DNA from: CAYOOT01 sp964405665
GTDB taxonomy: Bacteria; Bdellovibrionota_C; UBA2361; SZUA-149; CAZDWZ01
Direction: 5' to 3'
NCBI GenBank assembly: GCA_964405665.1
Contig: CAYOOT010000001.1
Location: forward strand, 33,463 to 97,462
Length of the DNA stretch: 64,000 nt
In this document: positions 27,475 through 36,592 of the stretch, piece by piece
How the letters are laid out: every line of letters starts with the position of its first letter
How positions within the stretch are numbered: position 1 is the stretch's first letter
Notes under the pieces: model-generated
Told to the model about the DNA's origin: nothing
Database searches by the model: none
Seen by the model: the letters and a program-made list of their open reading frames with translations, nothing else
Program-made: the position numbers and the translations under genes

Positions 27475-27515
27475 AATCGAATGTTGCATATTTTTCCGAA
27501 CGAACCGCAGCTCTA

Positions 27516-28286
27516 CTATTTCTTCTTCTCCTGTTTTGCAGGAGCAGCTGCTGTCTTGGCACCTGCTGCAGGAGCCGCGCCCGCAGCAGCAGGAGTTGCG
27601 CCACCAGCAGCAGCCGGAGCAGCAGTTCCTGGAGCAGCAGCCGTTGTCGCCGCAGTAGTTGCTGCTGCCGCCGCTGTAGCAGTAGTTGCTGCAGCCAAGG
27701 CTTTGGCTTGTTCTTCTTCCATCGCTTTTTTGGAAATAGCGCTGACCACTGTCAGAGTCGGTTGACTTCTAAGTTTTACACCTTGAGGTAGTTCTACAGC
27801 GGAAGCAGGAAGAGATCCCCCTTCCTTCAAATTACTAATATTAATTTTTACTGCTTCGGGAATTGCTCGAGGGAGACATTCCACTTCAATTTCATAAACT
27901 GCTTGAAACAAGAAAGCCCTATTTTCTTTAATCGCCGCACTTTCGCCATAAATTTCTAAAGGCACTGCTAGAGTAAGAGCATGATCTTCACTAATCGATA
28001 CAAAATCGACATGTAAGGGCAAACCTTTAACTGGTTCAATTTGAACAGATTTAATAATTGCCATTAAATCATTAAGCGCGGAATTTTTCCCTGCAAATTT
28101 ATAGATTTGTGTTGGCTTTGCTCCACGAATAGCCATTTGAAACTTATATTTATCCAAGCTTAATGATTTTGCTTCTTTCCCATCAGCATACACCACAGCA
28201 GGAATTGCACCGGCTCTACGCACTCTTCTTGCATTTGCCGTACCGTTATCTTTTCTATCTTCTATTTCTAATATTCTTGTTTCCAT
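27516..28286 (-). CDS. rplY: 50S ribosomal protein L25 (CTC/TL5 type) with alanine-rich tail
   Basis: A 256-residue long-form L25 that binds 5S rRNA. The N-terminal domain has NGTANARRVRRAGAIPAVVY and the second beta domain has VPLEIYGESAA and LPQGVKLRSQPTLTVVSAIS. From about residue 190 the protein becomes a low-complexity tail of Ala, Thr, Pro and Gly ending KQEKKK, encoded by GCA/GCT-rich repeats. Such tails vary between relatives. It lies between prs and pth. Confidence 0.94.
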   Translation of the reverse strand: METRILEIEDRKDNGTANARRVRRAGAIPAVVYADGKEAKSLSLDKYKFQMAIRGAKPTQIYKFAGKNSALNDLMAIIKSVQIEPVKGLPLHVDFVSISEDHALTLAVPLEIYGESAAIKENRAFLFQAVYEIEVECLPRAIPEAVKINISNLKEGGSLPASAVELPQGVKLRSQPTLTVVSAISKKAMEEEQAKALAAATTATAAAAATTAATTAAAPGTAAPAAAGGATPAAAGAAPAAGAKTAAAPAKQEKKK

Positions 28287-28315
28287 GATCCATCCTTCCT
28301 ACTATATAAATAAAT

Positions 28316-29269
28316 CTAATCACTCTCAAATAAAACACTAATCGATTCTTCCCGATTAATTCTTTTAACTGCTTCGCCCACCAATTGAGCAACTGATAAC
28401 TGCACCAACCAACTCTCATGCTTATGTAAGTCTGAGTGATAAATCGTATCACTTACTATCACTTGCGAAATGTTGCTCTGCGGCAAACGCTCTTTTGCCT
28501 GACCGGAGAGCACCGGATGTGTGCAACAGGCAATTACTTTTGTCGCACCTTCCTTAATTAAAGCATCAGCTGCTTTAATTAAGGTTCCGCCGGTATCAAC
28601 CATATCATCTACCACAATTGCCAGTTTTCCTTCCACATCACCCACAACGTGCATTTCTGCCACTTCATTAGGCTGCGCTCGCCTTTTGTCAATAATTGCC
28701 AGTCCCGCATTTAAACGTTTAGCAAAAGACCGAGCACGTGAGGTTCCCCCTGCATCAGGAGAAACAATACAAATGTCAGCGTCTTTATAATGCTCTGTAA
28801 TATATTTCAAGAGCACAGGCCGGGAATATAAATTATCCACGGGAATATCAAAAAAACCCATTATTTGATCAGCATGTAAATCCATAGTTAAAACACGGCT
28901 TGCACCGGCTTTAACTATTAGATCTGAAACAAGTTTTGCAGTAATCGGCACCCGCGGTTTAGTCTTACGATCTTGGCGGGCATAACCAAAATATGGTAAA
29001 ACTGCTGTAATTCTTTCGGCACTGGCTCTTTTTAGAGCATCCATGATCATTAATAATTCCATTAAATGATCATTTCCCGGGGTCGAAGTGCTTTGAATTA
29101 CAAAAACATCCTGACCGCGAACATTATCACCTATTTCAACCGACAGTTCCCCATCACTATACCTTCTCACATCGCAACTCGTAAGCTCAACTCCAACTGC
29201 CAAAGCAATGCTTGTTGCCAGTTTGGGATTTGATCTTCCAGCTATGATGGAAACTCGTCCACGCATCAC
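28316..29269 (-). CDS. prs: Ribose-phosphate pyrophosphokinase
   Basis: A 317-residue PRPP synthase (ribose 5-phosphate + ATP to PRPP + AMP). Motifs: RYSDGELSVEI, QSTSTPGNDHLMELL, YFGYARQDRK (ATP site), DLHADQIMGFF, SPDAGGTSRAR and the PRPP-binding loop VVDDMVDTGGTL. Length is normal. It is directly downstream of tRNA-Gln and upstream of rplY. Its product feeds apt at 54223. Confidence 0.96.
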   Translation of the reverse strand: MMRGRVSIIAGRSNPKLATSIALAVGVELTSCDVRRYSDGELSVEIGDNVRGQDVFVIQSTSTPGNDHLMELLMIMDALKRASAERITAVLPYFGYARQDRKTKPRVPITAKLVSDLIVKAGASRVLTMDLHADQIMGFFDIPVDNLYSRPVLLKYITEHYKDADICIVSPDAGGTSRARSFAKRLNAGLAIIDKRRAQPNEVAEMHVVGDVEGKLAIVVDDMVDTGGTLIKAADALIKEGATKVIACCTHPVLSGQAKERLPQSNISQVIVSDTIYHSDLHKHESWLVQLSVAQLVGEAVKRINREESISVLFESD

Positions 29270-29357
29270 AATAGATATACCTAATAAGTTTTTTATTCTC
29301 CCCTTTTCCTTGTTAATCCAAAAGCCTTGGTATCAGAAGGAAAAGGGGAGAATGAAG

Positions 29358-29429
29358 CTGGGCGAGGAGGATTCGAACCTCCGAATGACGGTACCAAAAA
29401 CCGTTGCCTTACCGCTTGGCGACCGCCCA
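29358..29429 (-). tRNA. tRNA-Gln (anticodon TTG)
   Basis: A 72-base cloverleaf. The acceptor stem pairs TGGGCGG with TCGCCCA, the anticodon stem is ACGGT/ACCGT around loop TTTTGGT (anticodon TTG), and the T-arm is GGAGG-TTCGAAT-CCTCC. The discriminator base is G and CCA is not encoded. It sits between ispE and prs, an order known from many proteobacteria. Confidence 0.95.
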
Positions 29430-29483
29430 ACATGATCTCCATAAATTTAAAAAAAAATTTTAAATTTATGCAAATCACGTTAT

Positions 29484-30587
29484 TCAAAGTTCTAAATTAA
29501 CCTTTTTACAAAATAAACCAGGAGCTTGAAATAATTCTTGTTCCGCTTTCATTCTTCGATCTTCAGAATCAAAAAAAGCAAGCAAAGCGCTACCACTTCC
29601 GGTCAATAAAACCTTTTTTGCACCAAAAGAGACTAGGCGTTCAAAGCAATTTTTAATTTCCTCATCCCTTTGAAAAACAGCTAATTGAAAATCATTAAAT
29701 AAATTTCCTAGCAAATTACTCGAAGTCTCTGAAAAATGCATATCGCAGATACCTTTTTGCTCTAATAAAGTCAATAGATTATTAGAGTTATCTGAAATTC
29801 CTGTTCTCAAAGAAAGGTGTTTCAATAAGCTTTGTCCTTCCACAGAAGATACTCCATGTAAGTCTTCCTCAAAATTTTCTATTTCTGGCTTAAATCCCAA
29901 AAAACTATACGCTTCTTTGGTATTTACAGAGGCTAGTGGTTTAACAATCAATGCGCTAAATGCTTTAAGATTTAAGGCACCGCTTCCAGTTATTGATTCA
30001 ATATTTTGCCCTATTCCAGAAACAAAAGACATTCCCTCATTAAAAAAAACTGGAATATCCGTCCCTATTTTTGATAAAATTACCCTTAGTTTCTTTTTTT
30101 CCATCTCCAGATCTAACAGCTGCATTAGTGCGATCACTGAGCTTGCCGCATTGGAACTTCCACCACCTAAGCCTGCTTCTAAAGGAATGTGTTTTTCAAT
30201 TTTTAATTTCAGGCCAAATTTTCTTTTTAAGTTTAGCGCTGGAAGAACATTTTCCAAGGCTCTAATCGCTAAGTTGTCGTTGGCATTAAGAGTCAAATAG
30301 GGCTTAATCAGTTCTGGATCTTTATTTTTTAATGCTGCAAAATGTTTTTCTAAATCCTCACTTAAATTAACTTCACAACAAATATCTCTTCTTTTTTCGT
30401 CAATCTCCAAAGTTAAACAATCAGCCAATGAAATGGGACAAATTATTGATTGAATCAAATGATATCCGCTTTTTAGTCTTCCTAATACTTTTAATGTAAG
30501 ATTAACCTTTGCTGGAGAAAAAAGTTTTATAGTATGCTGATCCTTAGAGATAATTCTTTTTGATAAATTTTTATTGGCACTCAACAT
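29484..30587 (-). CDS. ispE: 4-diphosphocytidyl-2-C-methyl-D-erythritol kinase
   Basis: A GHMP kinase of the MEP pathway. Motifs: SPAKVNLTLKVLGRLKSGYH at the N-terminus, the ATP loop PLEAGLGGGSSNAAS, and the C-terminal LTGSGSALLAFF. At 367 residues it is 60-80 longer than most IspE. The extra length lies around residues 75-110 (a charged helical stretch) and 230-270. It starts the minus-strand housekeeping series ispE, tRNA-Gln, prs, rplY, pth and is divergent from the phosphatase at 30601. Confidence 0.93.
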   Translation of the reverse strand: MLSANKNLSKRIISKDQHTIKLFSPAKVNLTLKVLGRLKSGYHLIQSIICPISLADCLTLEIDEKRRDICCEVNLSEDLEKHFAALKNKDPELIKPYLTLNANDNLAIRALENVLPALNLKRKFGLKLKIEKHIPLEAGLGGGSSNAASSVIALMQLLDLEMEKKKLRVILSKIGTDIPVFFNEGMSFVSGIGQNIESITGSGALNLKAFSALIVKPLASVNTKEAYSFLGFKPEIENFEEDLHGVSSVEGQSLLKHLSLRTGISDNSNNLLTLLEQKGICDMHFSETSSNLLGNLFNDFQLAVFQRDEEIKNCFERLVSFGAKKVLLTGSGSALLAFFDSEDRRMKAEQELFQAPGLFCKKVNLEL

Positions 30588-30600
30588 AAATTAAAAAATA

Positions 30601-31299
30601 ATGGGAGAAAAAACTCTAAATATTTTTAGAAATATAAAAAAAATTATTAAAAAAATTTTTTATATTCTGAGCCGAATTCACAAAATTCCGAGAAGGCTTT
30701 ATCAGCAAAAGCATCAAATGCACTATCTAACAGTTTATTCTTATCATCATATCCTGGCAAGTATTGCCTATAATCTAAAACTCTCAAATTTACTCTTTCT
30801 TCAACCGCTTGAAAAAATAAATTTTAATAAAAATAAAATTAAAATTGCTTTTATCTGCACGGGCAATATTTGTCGCAGCCCCTATGCCGAAGCAAAAATG
30901 CGCTCACTTCTCAATCAATTAAATCTTAATCGCTTTGAAATTTCCTCTTACGGCACAAGCACTACCGCCGGGAAAAAGGTGGATCCCTTCGCTTTGCAAA
31001 TTGCTCGGTCCAAGGGAATTGATCTTAGTTCTCATCGCACCAAACAAATAACTGCAGAAATAATTAAAGAAATGGATTTGATAATTTTTATGGGGACCCC
31101 TCATTATTTGGCCTTAAAAAAACTTGATCGCAATAGTCCTCAAAAATCCATTTATCTGGGCTCGATATTACTCAGTAAAACACCAGAGTATCTTATTGAT
31201 GATCCTTATGGGCACGATCCTGGGGTTTTTGCCTTTTGTTATCAAACTATAGATTATGCCTTAAGTCTTTTATTAAATGAAATTAGAAAGAAAATTTGA
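30601..31299 (+). CDS. Low-molecular-weight protein-tyrosine phosphatase (Wzb-like)
   Basis: A 232-residue protein whose C-terminal 150 residues are a LMW-PTP. The phosphate loop is C86-TGNIC-R92 (CTGNICRS) and the general acid is D201 in DDPYG. The first 75 residues are an unusual basic extension (many K, I and R) with a possible membrane-facing helix. Partners of this family dephosphorylate Wzc-type kinases, so the Wzc-like protein at 6568 is a likely substrate, although the genes are not adjacent. The GT-rich context fits. Confidence 0.87.
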   Translation: MGEKTLNIFRNIKKIIKKIFYILSRIHKIPRRLYQQKHQMHYLTVYSYHHILASIAYNLKLSNLLFLQPLEKINFNKNKIKIAFICTGNICRSPYAEAKMRSLLNQLNLNRFEISSYGTSTTAGKKVDPFALQIARSKGIDLSSHRTKQITAEIIKEMDLIIFMGTPHYLALKKLDRNSPQKSIYLGSILLSKTPEYLIDDPYGHDPGVFAFCYQTIDYALSLLLNEIRKKI

Positions 31300-31329
31300 G
31301 ACTGTAACCTAAACTTTGTAATTTCCAAT

Positions 31330-31433
31330 ATACGTACGGAGCGCGGACTTTAGTCCGCTTATTTCCAAATATATTAATATAGCAGGATAAAAGTTTGGTA
31401 TTAAGCAGACTAAAGTCCGCGCTCCGTACGTAT
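31330..31433. repeat. Inverted repeat with 32-base arms
   Basis: The left arm 31330-31361 (ATACGTACGGAGCGCGGACT onward) and right arm 31402-31433 are inverted copies with one mismatch, separated by 40 bases. Each arm also contains the self-complementary core GCGGACTTTAGTCCGC, except that one copy has a base change. This fills most of the intergenic space 31300-31593. It resembles a small non-coding dispersed element; no other copy is in the window. Confidence 0.8.
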
Positions 31434-31593
31434 TATGCTTTTAATTACGTATACGGAAATTCCAATTAATTACACAGTTTAATTTACAATCTCAAAAATT
31501 TAAGCAAAGCACTGGACTTGACTAATTGTTCATATTTCCATAAAAACTAAATATTTAGAGGTTAATAACCTAAAATTTGGAGTGGATGAGCGT

Positions 31594-31788
31594 ATGGAGA
31601 GGAATAAGGATTTTCCCGAATGTTTGAAGTGTAAAGCGGGTGTACTAATTCCGCTTTCCGATTATGGTCAAGATGGCGCTTCTGTAACCTACAAAGCCTG
31701 GGCCTGCACTAATCCCGATTGTGGTTATTCTCTTAGAATCGATAAAGGCGAAGTGAGCTACGGCAGAAAGATTCAGGCAAAACAATAA
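31594..31788 (+). CDS. Small zinc-ribbon protein
   Basis: A 64-residue protein with four cysteines in two pairs, C10-x2-C13 and C38-x4-C43, forming a likely zinc ribbon (ECLKCKAG and ACTNPDCGY). I chose ATG 31594 because GGAG at 31579-31582 is at a workable distance; GTG 31582 is an in-frame alternative adding four residues. Proteins of this type bind nucleic acid or act as small adaptor modules. No specific function can be assigned. Confidence 0.72.
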   Translation: MERNKDFPECLKCKAGVLIPLSDYGQDGASVTYKAWACTNPDCGYSLRIDKGEVSYGRKIQAKQ

Positions 31789-31843
31789 ATAAATAACAGT
31801 TGTCCTATTGATTGGTACTTCGTAAATTAAAAAGATATTTGGA

Positions 31844-31876
31844 GAATTGTCCGATGTATATAATATCGGACAATTC
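31844..31876. terminator. Hairpin after zinc-ribbon gene
   Basis: A perfect 12-base stem GAATTGTCCGAT / ATCGGACAATTC with a 9-base A/T loop, 55 bases after the zinc-ribbon stop and 30 bases before the FkbM start. There is no strong T-run, so it may be a weak terminator, an operator-like palindrome or an mRNA structure. Confidence 0.45.
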
Positions 31877-31906
31877 AATATGTAATTTTAGAAGATAATC
31901 CCCAAT

Positions 31907-32785
31907 ATGCTAAAAAGTATCATTTCAATATATAAAGGAAATAGCAAACATCCTCTGAACCATAATCATCAATTTGCTTTTATAAAAAGAGTTTTGCATT
32001 GGCAAATAAACCAGCTGATTAATCCCTATCCGGTTGTTTATCCTTTTCTGGGATCGAAATTAATTGTTCAAAAAGGCATGCACGGAATTACGGGGAATAT
32101 TTATAATGGCTTAGCTGATTTTAAAGAAATGTCTTTATTGTTGCATCTGCTAAGAAAAGACGATTTGTTTTTTGATATTGGAGCAAATTGCGGCACTTAT
32201 AGTATTTTGGCTTCGGGCTGCAAACGAGCTGTTACCTATGCCTTTGAACCAATAAAAAAAACATTTGAACAAATTTCGCAGAATGTCAAAATTAACAATC
32301 TTGAAGAATATATCAAGGTTTTCAATTTTGCTTTGGGAGAAAAAGAAGGTTTTGTTTCTTTTACCAACGATCTAGATACTTCAAATAAAATAATAGATGA
32401 CACTGACGGGAATTTTTCGGATAAAAAGAACACAGAGCAAGTGATAATTAAGTCTCTTGATGGTTTTCTTAAAGAAGAAAATCCCCTCTTAATTAAAATA
32501 GATGTCGAAGGTCATGAAAAAAGTGTTTTAAACGGTGCGAAAAAATTATTGAATAATAGTTCCTTAAAAGCAATAATTATCGAATCCAATGCCAGTATTA
32601 GTGATTTCTTAAAAGATTACGGTTTTAATAAATTTGATTATGATCCTTTTAAAAGAAACTTAATTCCCAATAACGATTTAACTAACGTCCCTTGGGGAAA
32701 TCTAATCTTCATTAGAGATCCGGAATTTGTTCAAAAAAGACTGAGTGCAGCCGAAAAAATCAACGTATTCGATTTCTCATATTAA
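31907..32785 (+). CDS. FkbM family SAM methyltransferase
   Basis: A 292-residue FkbM methyltransferase. Motif I is FFDIGANCGTYSILA near residue 88, followed by YAFEPIKKTFEQI. The family motif LIKIDVEGHEKSVLNGA is near residue 195. It probably O-methylates a sugar of the surface glycan. It is a second, divergent copy relative to the one at 14818. It is convergent with the glycosyltransferase at 32825. Confidence 0.86.
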   Translation: MLKSIISIYKGNSKHPLNHNHQFAFIKRVLHWQINQLINPYPVVYPFLGSKLIVQKGMHGITGNIYNGLADFKEMSLLLHLLRKDDLFFDIGANCGTYSILASGCKRAVTYAFEPIKKTFEQISQNVKINNLEEYIKVFNFALGEKEGFVSFTNDLDTSNKIIDDTDGNFSDKKNTEQVIIKSLDGFLKEENPLLIKIDVEGHEKSVLNGAKKLLNNSSLKAIIIESNASISDFLKDYGFNKFDYDPFKRNLIPNNDLTNVPWGNLIFIRDPEFVQKRLSAAEKINVFDFSY

Positions 32786-32824
32786 GATTTTCGTAATCAA
32801 CAATAACATTCGAAGTAAATCCTG

Positions 32825-34018
32825 CTATTTGGCGCAAACTTTTTGCATGGCTTCCACTAAGGCCTCCAAATTGTCTTGGGGAGACCAATGACTTATTTTT
32901 TCTAAACTTCTTTTTTTCAACTGATCAATTTGAGCACCTAATTGACTAACATTTATTAAAATTTCTTTCAGATGTTCGATGTCTGCGGTTTTGAAAATGA
33001 AACCATTTTTCCCATCTTCTACTAGATCAAATCTTGCTCCGATTTGATCGCTAACTATTGGAATAGACCCGCATAACATCGCTTCATTAACCACCAACCC
33101 AAAAGGTTCATATTCCGAAGGAAATATTAAAAAATCACTGATTGTATAAATTTTTGGCAGTTCTGATTGATTAACAAAACCAAGGAAAATAACTTTTTCC
33201 CCCAGTTTCAATCGAGATACTTCATTTTCCAATTCTTTTCTTAAAGGGCCTTCTCCTGCAAAAATCAAATATGAGTTATCCAACATTGCTCTACTAAAAG
33301 CCGCTAAGGCATCCATCGGTCTTTTCCAAAATTGCAATTTGCCACTGAATAAAAAAACAGTTGCTGTAGCTGAAATATTTAATTTCTTTCTTTCTTCAGT
33401 TTTGTTTACTTCATGGGAACGAGACATCCAATAATTATTATCCACCACATAAGGTAGAAGCTGGATTTTTTTATCTTTAATACCCAATTTTTGAAAAAAT
33501 CTTTTCGTAGCGGTTGAAGGAGCTAAAACAAGATCGGCTAAATTAAATATCCTCGGCAAAAGGATCTTTTTTAAAGAAATCTTCCAGTCTTTTTTATCTC
33601 TGGAGACAAGTTCATGGGCATCTGTGCCATATAAGAAAGGCACTCCCATAATTTTTGCGACAATCATCGTCATCCAAAATACAAATTTTGTATAACCGGT
33701 ATGGATAAAAATTGCATCGAATTTGCCTTTAATTACCAAGGGAAATATTCCGATATTAATTAATCCCCAAAAGCTATCGCTCTCTTTCTTCCAGGAAAAA
33801 TTTTTTAGTTGAACCCAATTATATCCATCAAGCAGTGGGATGTCCCATTTAAAAGACTTTTGAAATCCAGGATCAAAACTCTCAGTCGCCCCTTTCATAC
33901 TGCAATAAGCAACTAGAATATCTAACCTGGGATCAGTAGCCATTAATCTACATAAAGGGGAAAAATATTGAACCGGATGTGAAGACACAAACAATATTTT
34001 ATACTGTTTTTTTTTCAT
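32825..34018 (-). CDS. GT4 glycosyltransferase
   Basis: A 397-residue GT-B glycosyltransferase. The N-terminus FVSSHPVQYFSPLCRLM is characteristic of a GT4 subgroup, the donor domain has FLFSGKLQFWKRPMDAL, and the EX7E motif lies in YEPFGLVVNEAMLCG. It starts 10 bases after the dnaB stop on the same strand, so it may be co-transcribed with dnaB, an odd pairing. Confidence 0.88.
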   Translation of the reverse strand: MKKKQYKILFVSSHPVQYFSPLCRLMATDPRLDILVAYCSMKGATESFDPGFQKSFKWDIPLLDGYNWVQLKNFSWKKESDSFWGLINIGIFPLVIKGKFDAIFIHTGYTKFVFWMTMIVAKIMGVPFLYGTDAHELVSRDKKDWKISLKKILLPRIFNLADLVLAPSTATKRFFQKLGIKDKKIQLLPYVVDNNYWMSRSHEVNKTEERKKLNISATATVFLFSGKLQFWKRPMDALAAFSRAMLDNSYLIFAGEGPLRKELENEVSRLKLGEKVIFLGFVNQSELPKIYTISDFLIFPSEYEPFGLVVNEAMLCGSIPIVSDQIGARFDLVEDGKNGFIFKTADIEHLKEILINVSQLGAQIDQLKKRSLEKISHWSPQDNLEALVEAMQKVCAK

Positions 34019-34028
34019 TTCTAATTGA

Positions 34029-35528
34029 CTAGATCAACTCCTCATCTTCCTCAGCCTGCAGTCCCTTACCTAAATAATCGTAAGAAGAAGACGAACTTTC
34101 CGGATCTTCATCAAGATTAACAAATAAAGTATGATCCGCTTGGAATCCCAAGCGCACTGTTCCAATCGGCCCATTTCTATGCTTAGAAATAATTAACTCG
34201 GCGACTCCTTTGTCCGGCGTATCGGGATGATAAACTTCGTCACGATAAACAAAGCCGATAATATCCGCATCTTGTTCAATCGCTCCCGATTCCCGCAGGT
34301 CGGCCATAATCGGTCGCTTGTCCTGACGAGTTTCTACTCCACGATTAAGCTGGGATAAGGCAATAATCGGAACGGACAATTCTTTGGCCAATGCCTTAAG
34401 TGAACGGGAAATTTCCGAAATTTCCTGCTCCCTTCTTTCGACTTTTCTACTGGAACCTCGCATTAGCTGCAAATAATCAACCATAATTAAGGCTAAAGGA
34501 TTTTCTCGGTGCAGCCTTCGAGCCTTGGCTCTCATTTCCAAGACAGATATGGCCGGAGTATCATCAATGAAAATATCAGATGCTGCAAGTTTAGAAGCAG
34601 AATCAACCAATCTGGGGAAATCTGATTCCGACAACTTCCCACTGCGCACACGGGAATTACTAACTTTAGAATCAGAGCAAAGCAGTCTCATCGTAATCTG
34701 CTCTTTGGACATTTCTAAAGAAAAAACTGCAACTGGTTTTTGCAAAGTGATACCAACATGCAAACCCATACTCAGAGCCATTGCAGTTTTCCCCATACTG
34801 GGTCGCCCTGCAATAATAATTAAATCTCCCGGCTGAAACCCATAAGTAAAAGCATCAAGATCATAAAAACCAGAAGCAACTCCGGTCATTCCTCCTTTAT
34901 TAAAGGCCAGAGTTTCAATTTGTTTGATTGAATCTTTTACAACTTCAGCAACACGAGAAAAACCTTGATTAATTCTGGTATCGGAAATTTTAAAAATTCT
35001 TTGTTCGACAGCATCAATAAAGCCATCGATATCCCCTCTGCCGCTTAATGCTTCTGAAGCAATTTCAGAAACCTCATGAATTAATTTTCTGCGGATGGAC
35101 ATTTCTTTTATTATTCGGGCATAGAACTGAGTGTTGGCCGAAGTAGGAACAATGTCCACTAAATGCGAAAGATAATCCACTCCACCGACTTGGGCCAATT
35201 GATTTACAGCTTTTAATTGTTGAGAAAGCGTAACCAGATCCGTTGGTTCTCTTCTCTCATATAAGGCCAGCATCGCTTCAAAAATCAGCTGATGATTTCT
35301 TTTATAAAAGTCTTCCGGTTTAATTATTTCTACAACTTGATTGAGAATTTCATTGTCCAACAAAACAGCGCCCAGCACTGACTGTTCCGAATCCAAAGAA
35401 TGAGGGGGGATTTTTCCAACTACCTGAGCTTCCTCAGAAGAGCTGTTGCGATCAGTATCTATATCTAGATCTTCATCGTCTCTTTGATAATTAAAAAATT
35501 CTTTTGTTGTAGAACTACTCTCTTTCAT
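34029..35528 (-). CDS. dnaB: Replicative DNA helicase DnaB
   Basis: A 499-residue hexameric 5'-3' helicase of the replisome. The N-terminal domain starts near PPHSLDSEQSVLGAVLLDNE. The RecA-like domain has Walker A GRPSMGKTA near 240, the DnaB motif FSLEMSKEQI, Walker B LIMVDYLQLM and the arginine-finger region LRESGAIEQDADI. No intein interrupts it. It has about 35 extra acidic residues at the N-terminus and an acidic, serine-rich tail. Its start overlaps the upstream TPR lipoprotein by 14 bases. Confidence 0.96.
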   Translation of the reverse strand: MKESSSTTKEFFNYQRDDEDLDIDTDRNSSSEEAQVVGKIPPHSLDSEQSVLGAVLLDNEILNQVVEIIKPEDFYKRNHQLIFEAMLALYERREPTDLVTLSQQLKAVNQLAQVGGVDYLSHLVDIVPTSANTQFYARIIKEMSIRRKLIHEVSEIASEALSGRGDIDGFIDAVEQRIFKISDTRINQGFSRVAEVVKDSIKQIETLAFNKGGMTGVASGFYDLDAFTYGFQPGDLIIIAGRPSMGKTAMALSMGLHVGITLQKPVAVFSLEMSKEQITMRLLCSDSKVSNSRVRSGKLSESDFPRLVDSASKLAASDIFIDDTPAISVLEMRAKARRLHRENPLALIMVDYLQLMRGSSRKVERREQEISEISRSLKALAKELSVPIIALSQLNRGVETRQDKRPIMADLRESGAIEQDADIIGFVYRDEVYHPDTPDKGVAELIISKHRNGPIGTVRLGFQADHTLFVNLDEDPESSSSSYDYLGKGLQAEEDEELI

Positions 35529-36501
35529 TTTTACAAATTTCTTTTATTAGTTGCTGAGTTTCTTTTTCAAACTCAGTAGGTCGGTAAGCAGGGAGCACTA
35601 AAGCACGTTTACATATTTCAGGAGATACTTCAAACAATTCTGCTTTTTTCTCTAATACCTCATTGTTTTTCTGCTCTTTGCGCAGAAGAAGCAACTGAAA
35701 TAGATTAAATTGCAGACTATCTACTGTCTTAAAAGAATTGGAAATTTTACATAAATCTAGCTTTTGCTGGGCTCCTTGCAAGTCATTATTTAAATAAAGA
35801 ATTATTGCATAATCAAAAAGCAAATCTGCTGGAATATCAGCATTGAGAGCCAATTTTTTATCTAAAAAATTTTTTGCCTGAGCACTGCGATCCAAAACAC
35901 CCAAAAATCTTTCATACTGCAAGATTAAAGATGGATCGCTTGCTAAACTTACTACTTTTTCTGAATTGCAAATTGCTTCATCGAAATAGCCCGCATTGTA
36001 ATTGGCTAAACTAATTAAGCCATAAAGCTCTTGATAATCTTTGATTCCCCAATCCTTATTATTAATATTTTTTAAAGTAATCGGACTAAGCGAAGTCACA
36101 ATTTGCAAAACTTCCTCAAACTGCTCGAGGCTTTCTTCGAAATTTCCCAAACGAAAATTTATTTTGGCAAGATTTTTTAAAGCTACAAAATTTCTCTTAT
36201 CTAAATTAAACGCCTGAAGATAAAGTTTTCTTGCTTCTTCGAGGCGATCTGTTTGCTCATAAACTACGGCGAGATCGTTAATGACCATAGTCAGATTGGG
36301 ATTTACTCGTAGAGCCTTTTTATATTCCAATTCCGCCTGATCTAATTTGCCTCTTTGATAAAAATCTTTGGCTTTATTGATTGTGCTGATTAAATTAAAT
36401 TCACCCTGAGGAATGACTTGAGAAGTTTCTATGTTTGCAGGTGTGATGCAAGAAGAAACTAATAAACAAAAAGATAATATGAACAAAAAGCGGCAGAGCA
36501 T
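35515..36501 (-). CDS. TPR-repeat lipoprotein
   Basis: A 328-residue envelope protein. The signal peptide MLCRFLFILSFCLLVSSC ends in a lipobox, with C18 lipidated. At least three TPR units follow between residues 40 and 135 (KAKDFYQRGKLDQAELEYKK, then LAVVYEQTDRLEEARKLYLQ, then LAKINFRLGNFEESLEQFEE). Such proteins are scaffolds for envelope complexes. The C-terminal half is helical and less regular. It overlaps dnaB by 14 bases. Confidence 0.85.
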   Translation of the reverse strand: MLCRFLFILSFCLLVSSCITPANIETSQVIPQGEFNLISTINKAKDFYQRGKLDQAELEYKKALRVNPNLTMVINDLAVVYEQTDRLEEARKLYLQAFNLDKRNFVALKNLAKINFRLGNFEESLEQFEEVLQIVTSLSPITLKNINNKDWGIKDYQELYGLISLANYNAGYFDEAICNSEKVVSLASDPSLILQYERFLGVLDRSAQAKNFLDKKLALNADIPADLLFDYAIILYLNNDLQGAQQKLDLCKISNSFKTVDSLQFNLFQLLLLRKEQKNNEVLEKKAELFEVSPEICKRALVLPAYRPTEFEKETQQLIKEICKNERE

Positions 36502-36550
36502 GCCTGCAGTATACTTATCGTATTATGAAATGCAAGAAGCCTATTTGAAT

Positions 36551-36581
36551 GTAGGGGCACCCATTCGATTGGCGCCCCTAC
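36551..36581. repeat. GTAGGGGC hairpin, copy 2
   Basis: GTAGGGGCACCCATTCGATT followed by GGCGCCCCTAC forms an imperfect hairpin like the one at 22765-22795. It lies between the TPR lipoprotein and the PHP-like gene. Confidence 0.72.
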
Positions 36582-36592
36582 TATAAAAATCT

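Noticed and set aside
27429..27791. Plus-strand frames rich in Cys, Ser and Arg opposite rplY
   Set aside because: They are mirror images of the alanine-rich L25 tail and carry no independent signal.
34029..35528. Intein in dnaB
   Set aside because: The helicase domain is continuous across Walker A and the usual intein insertion sites.
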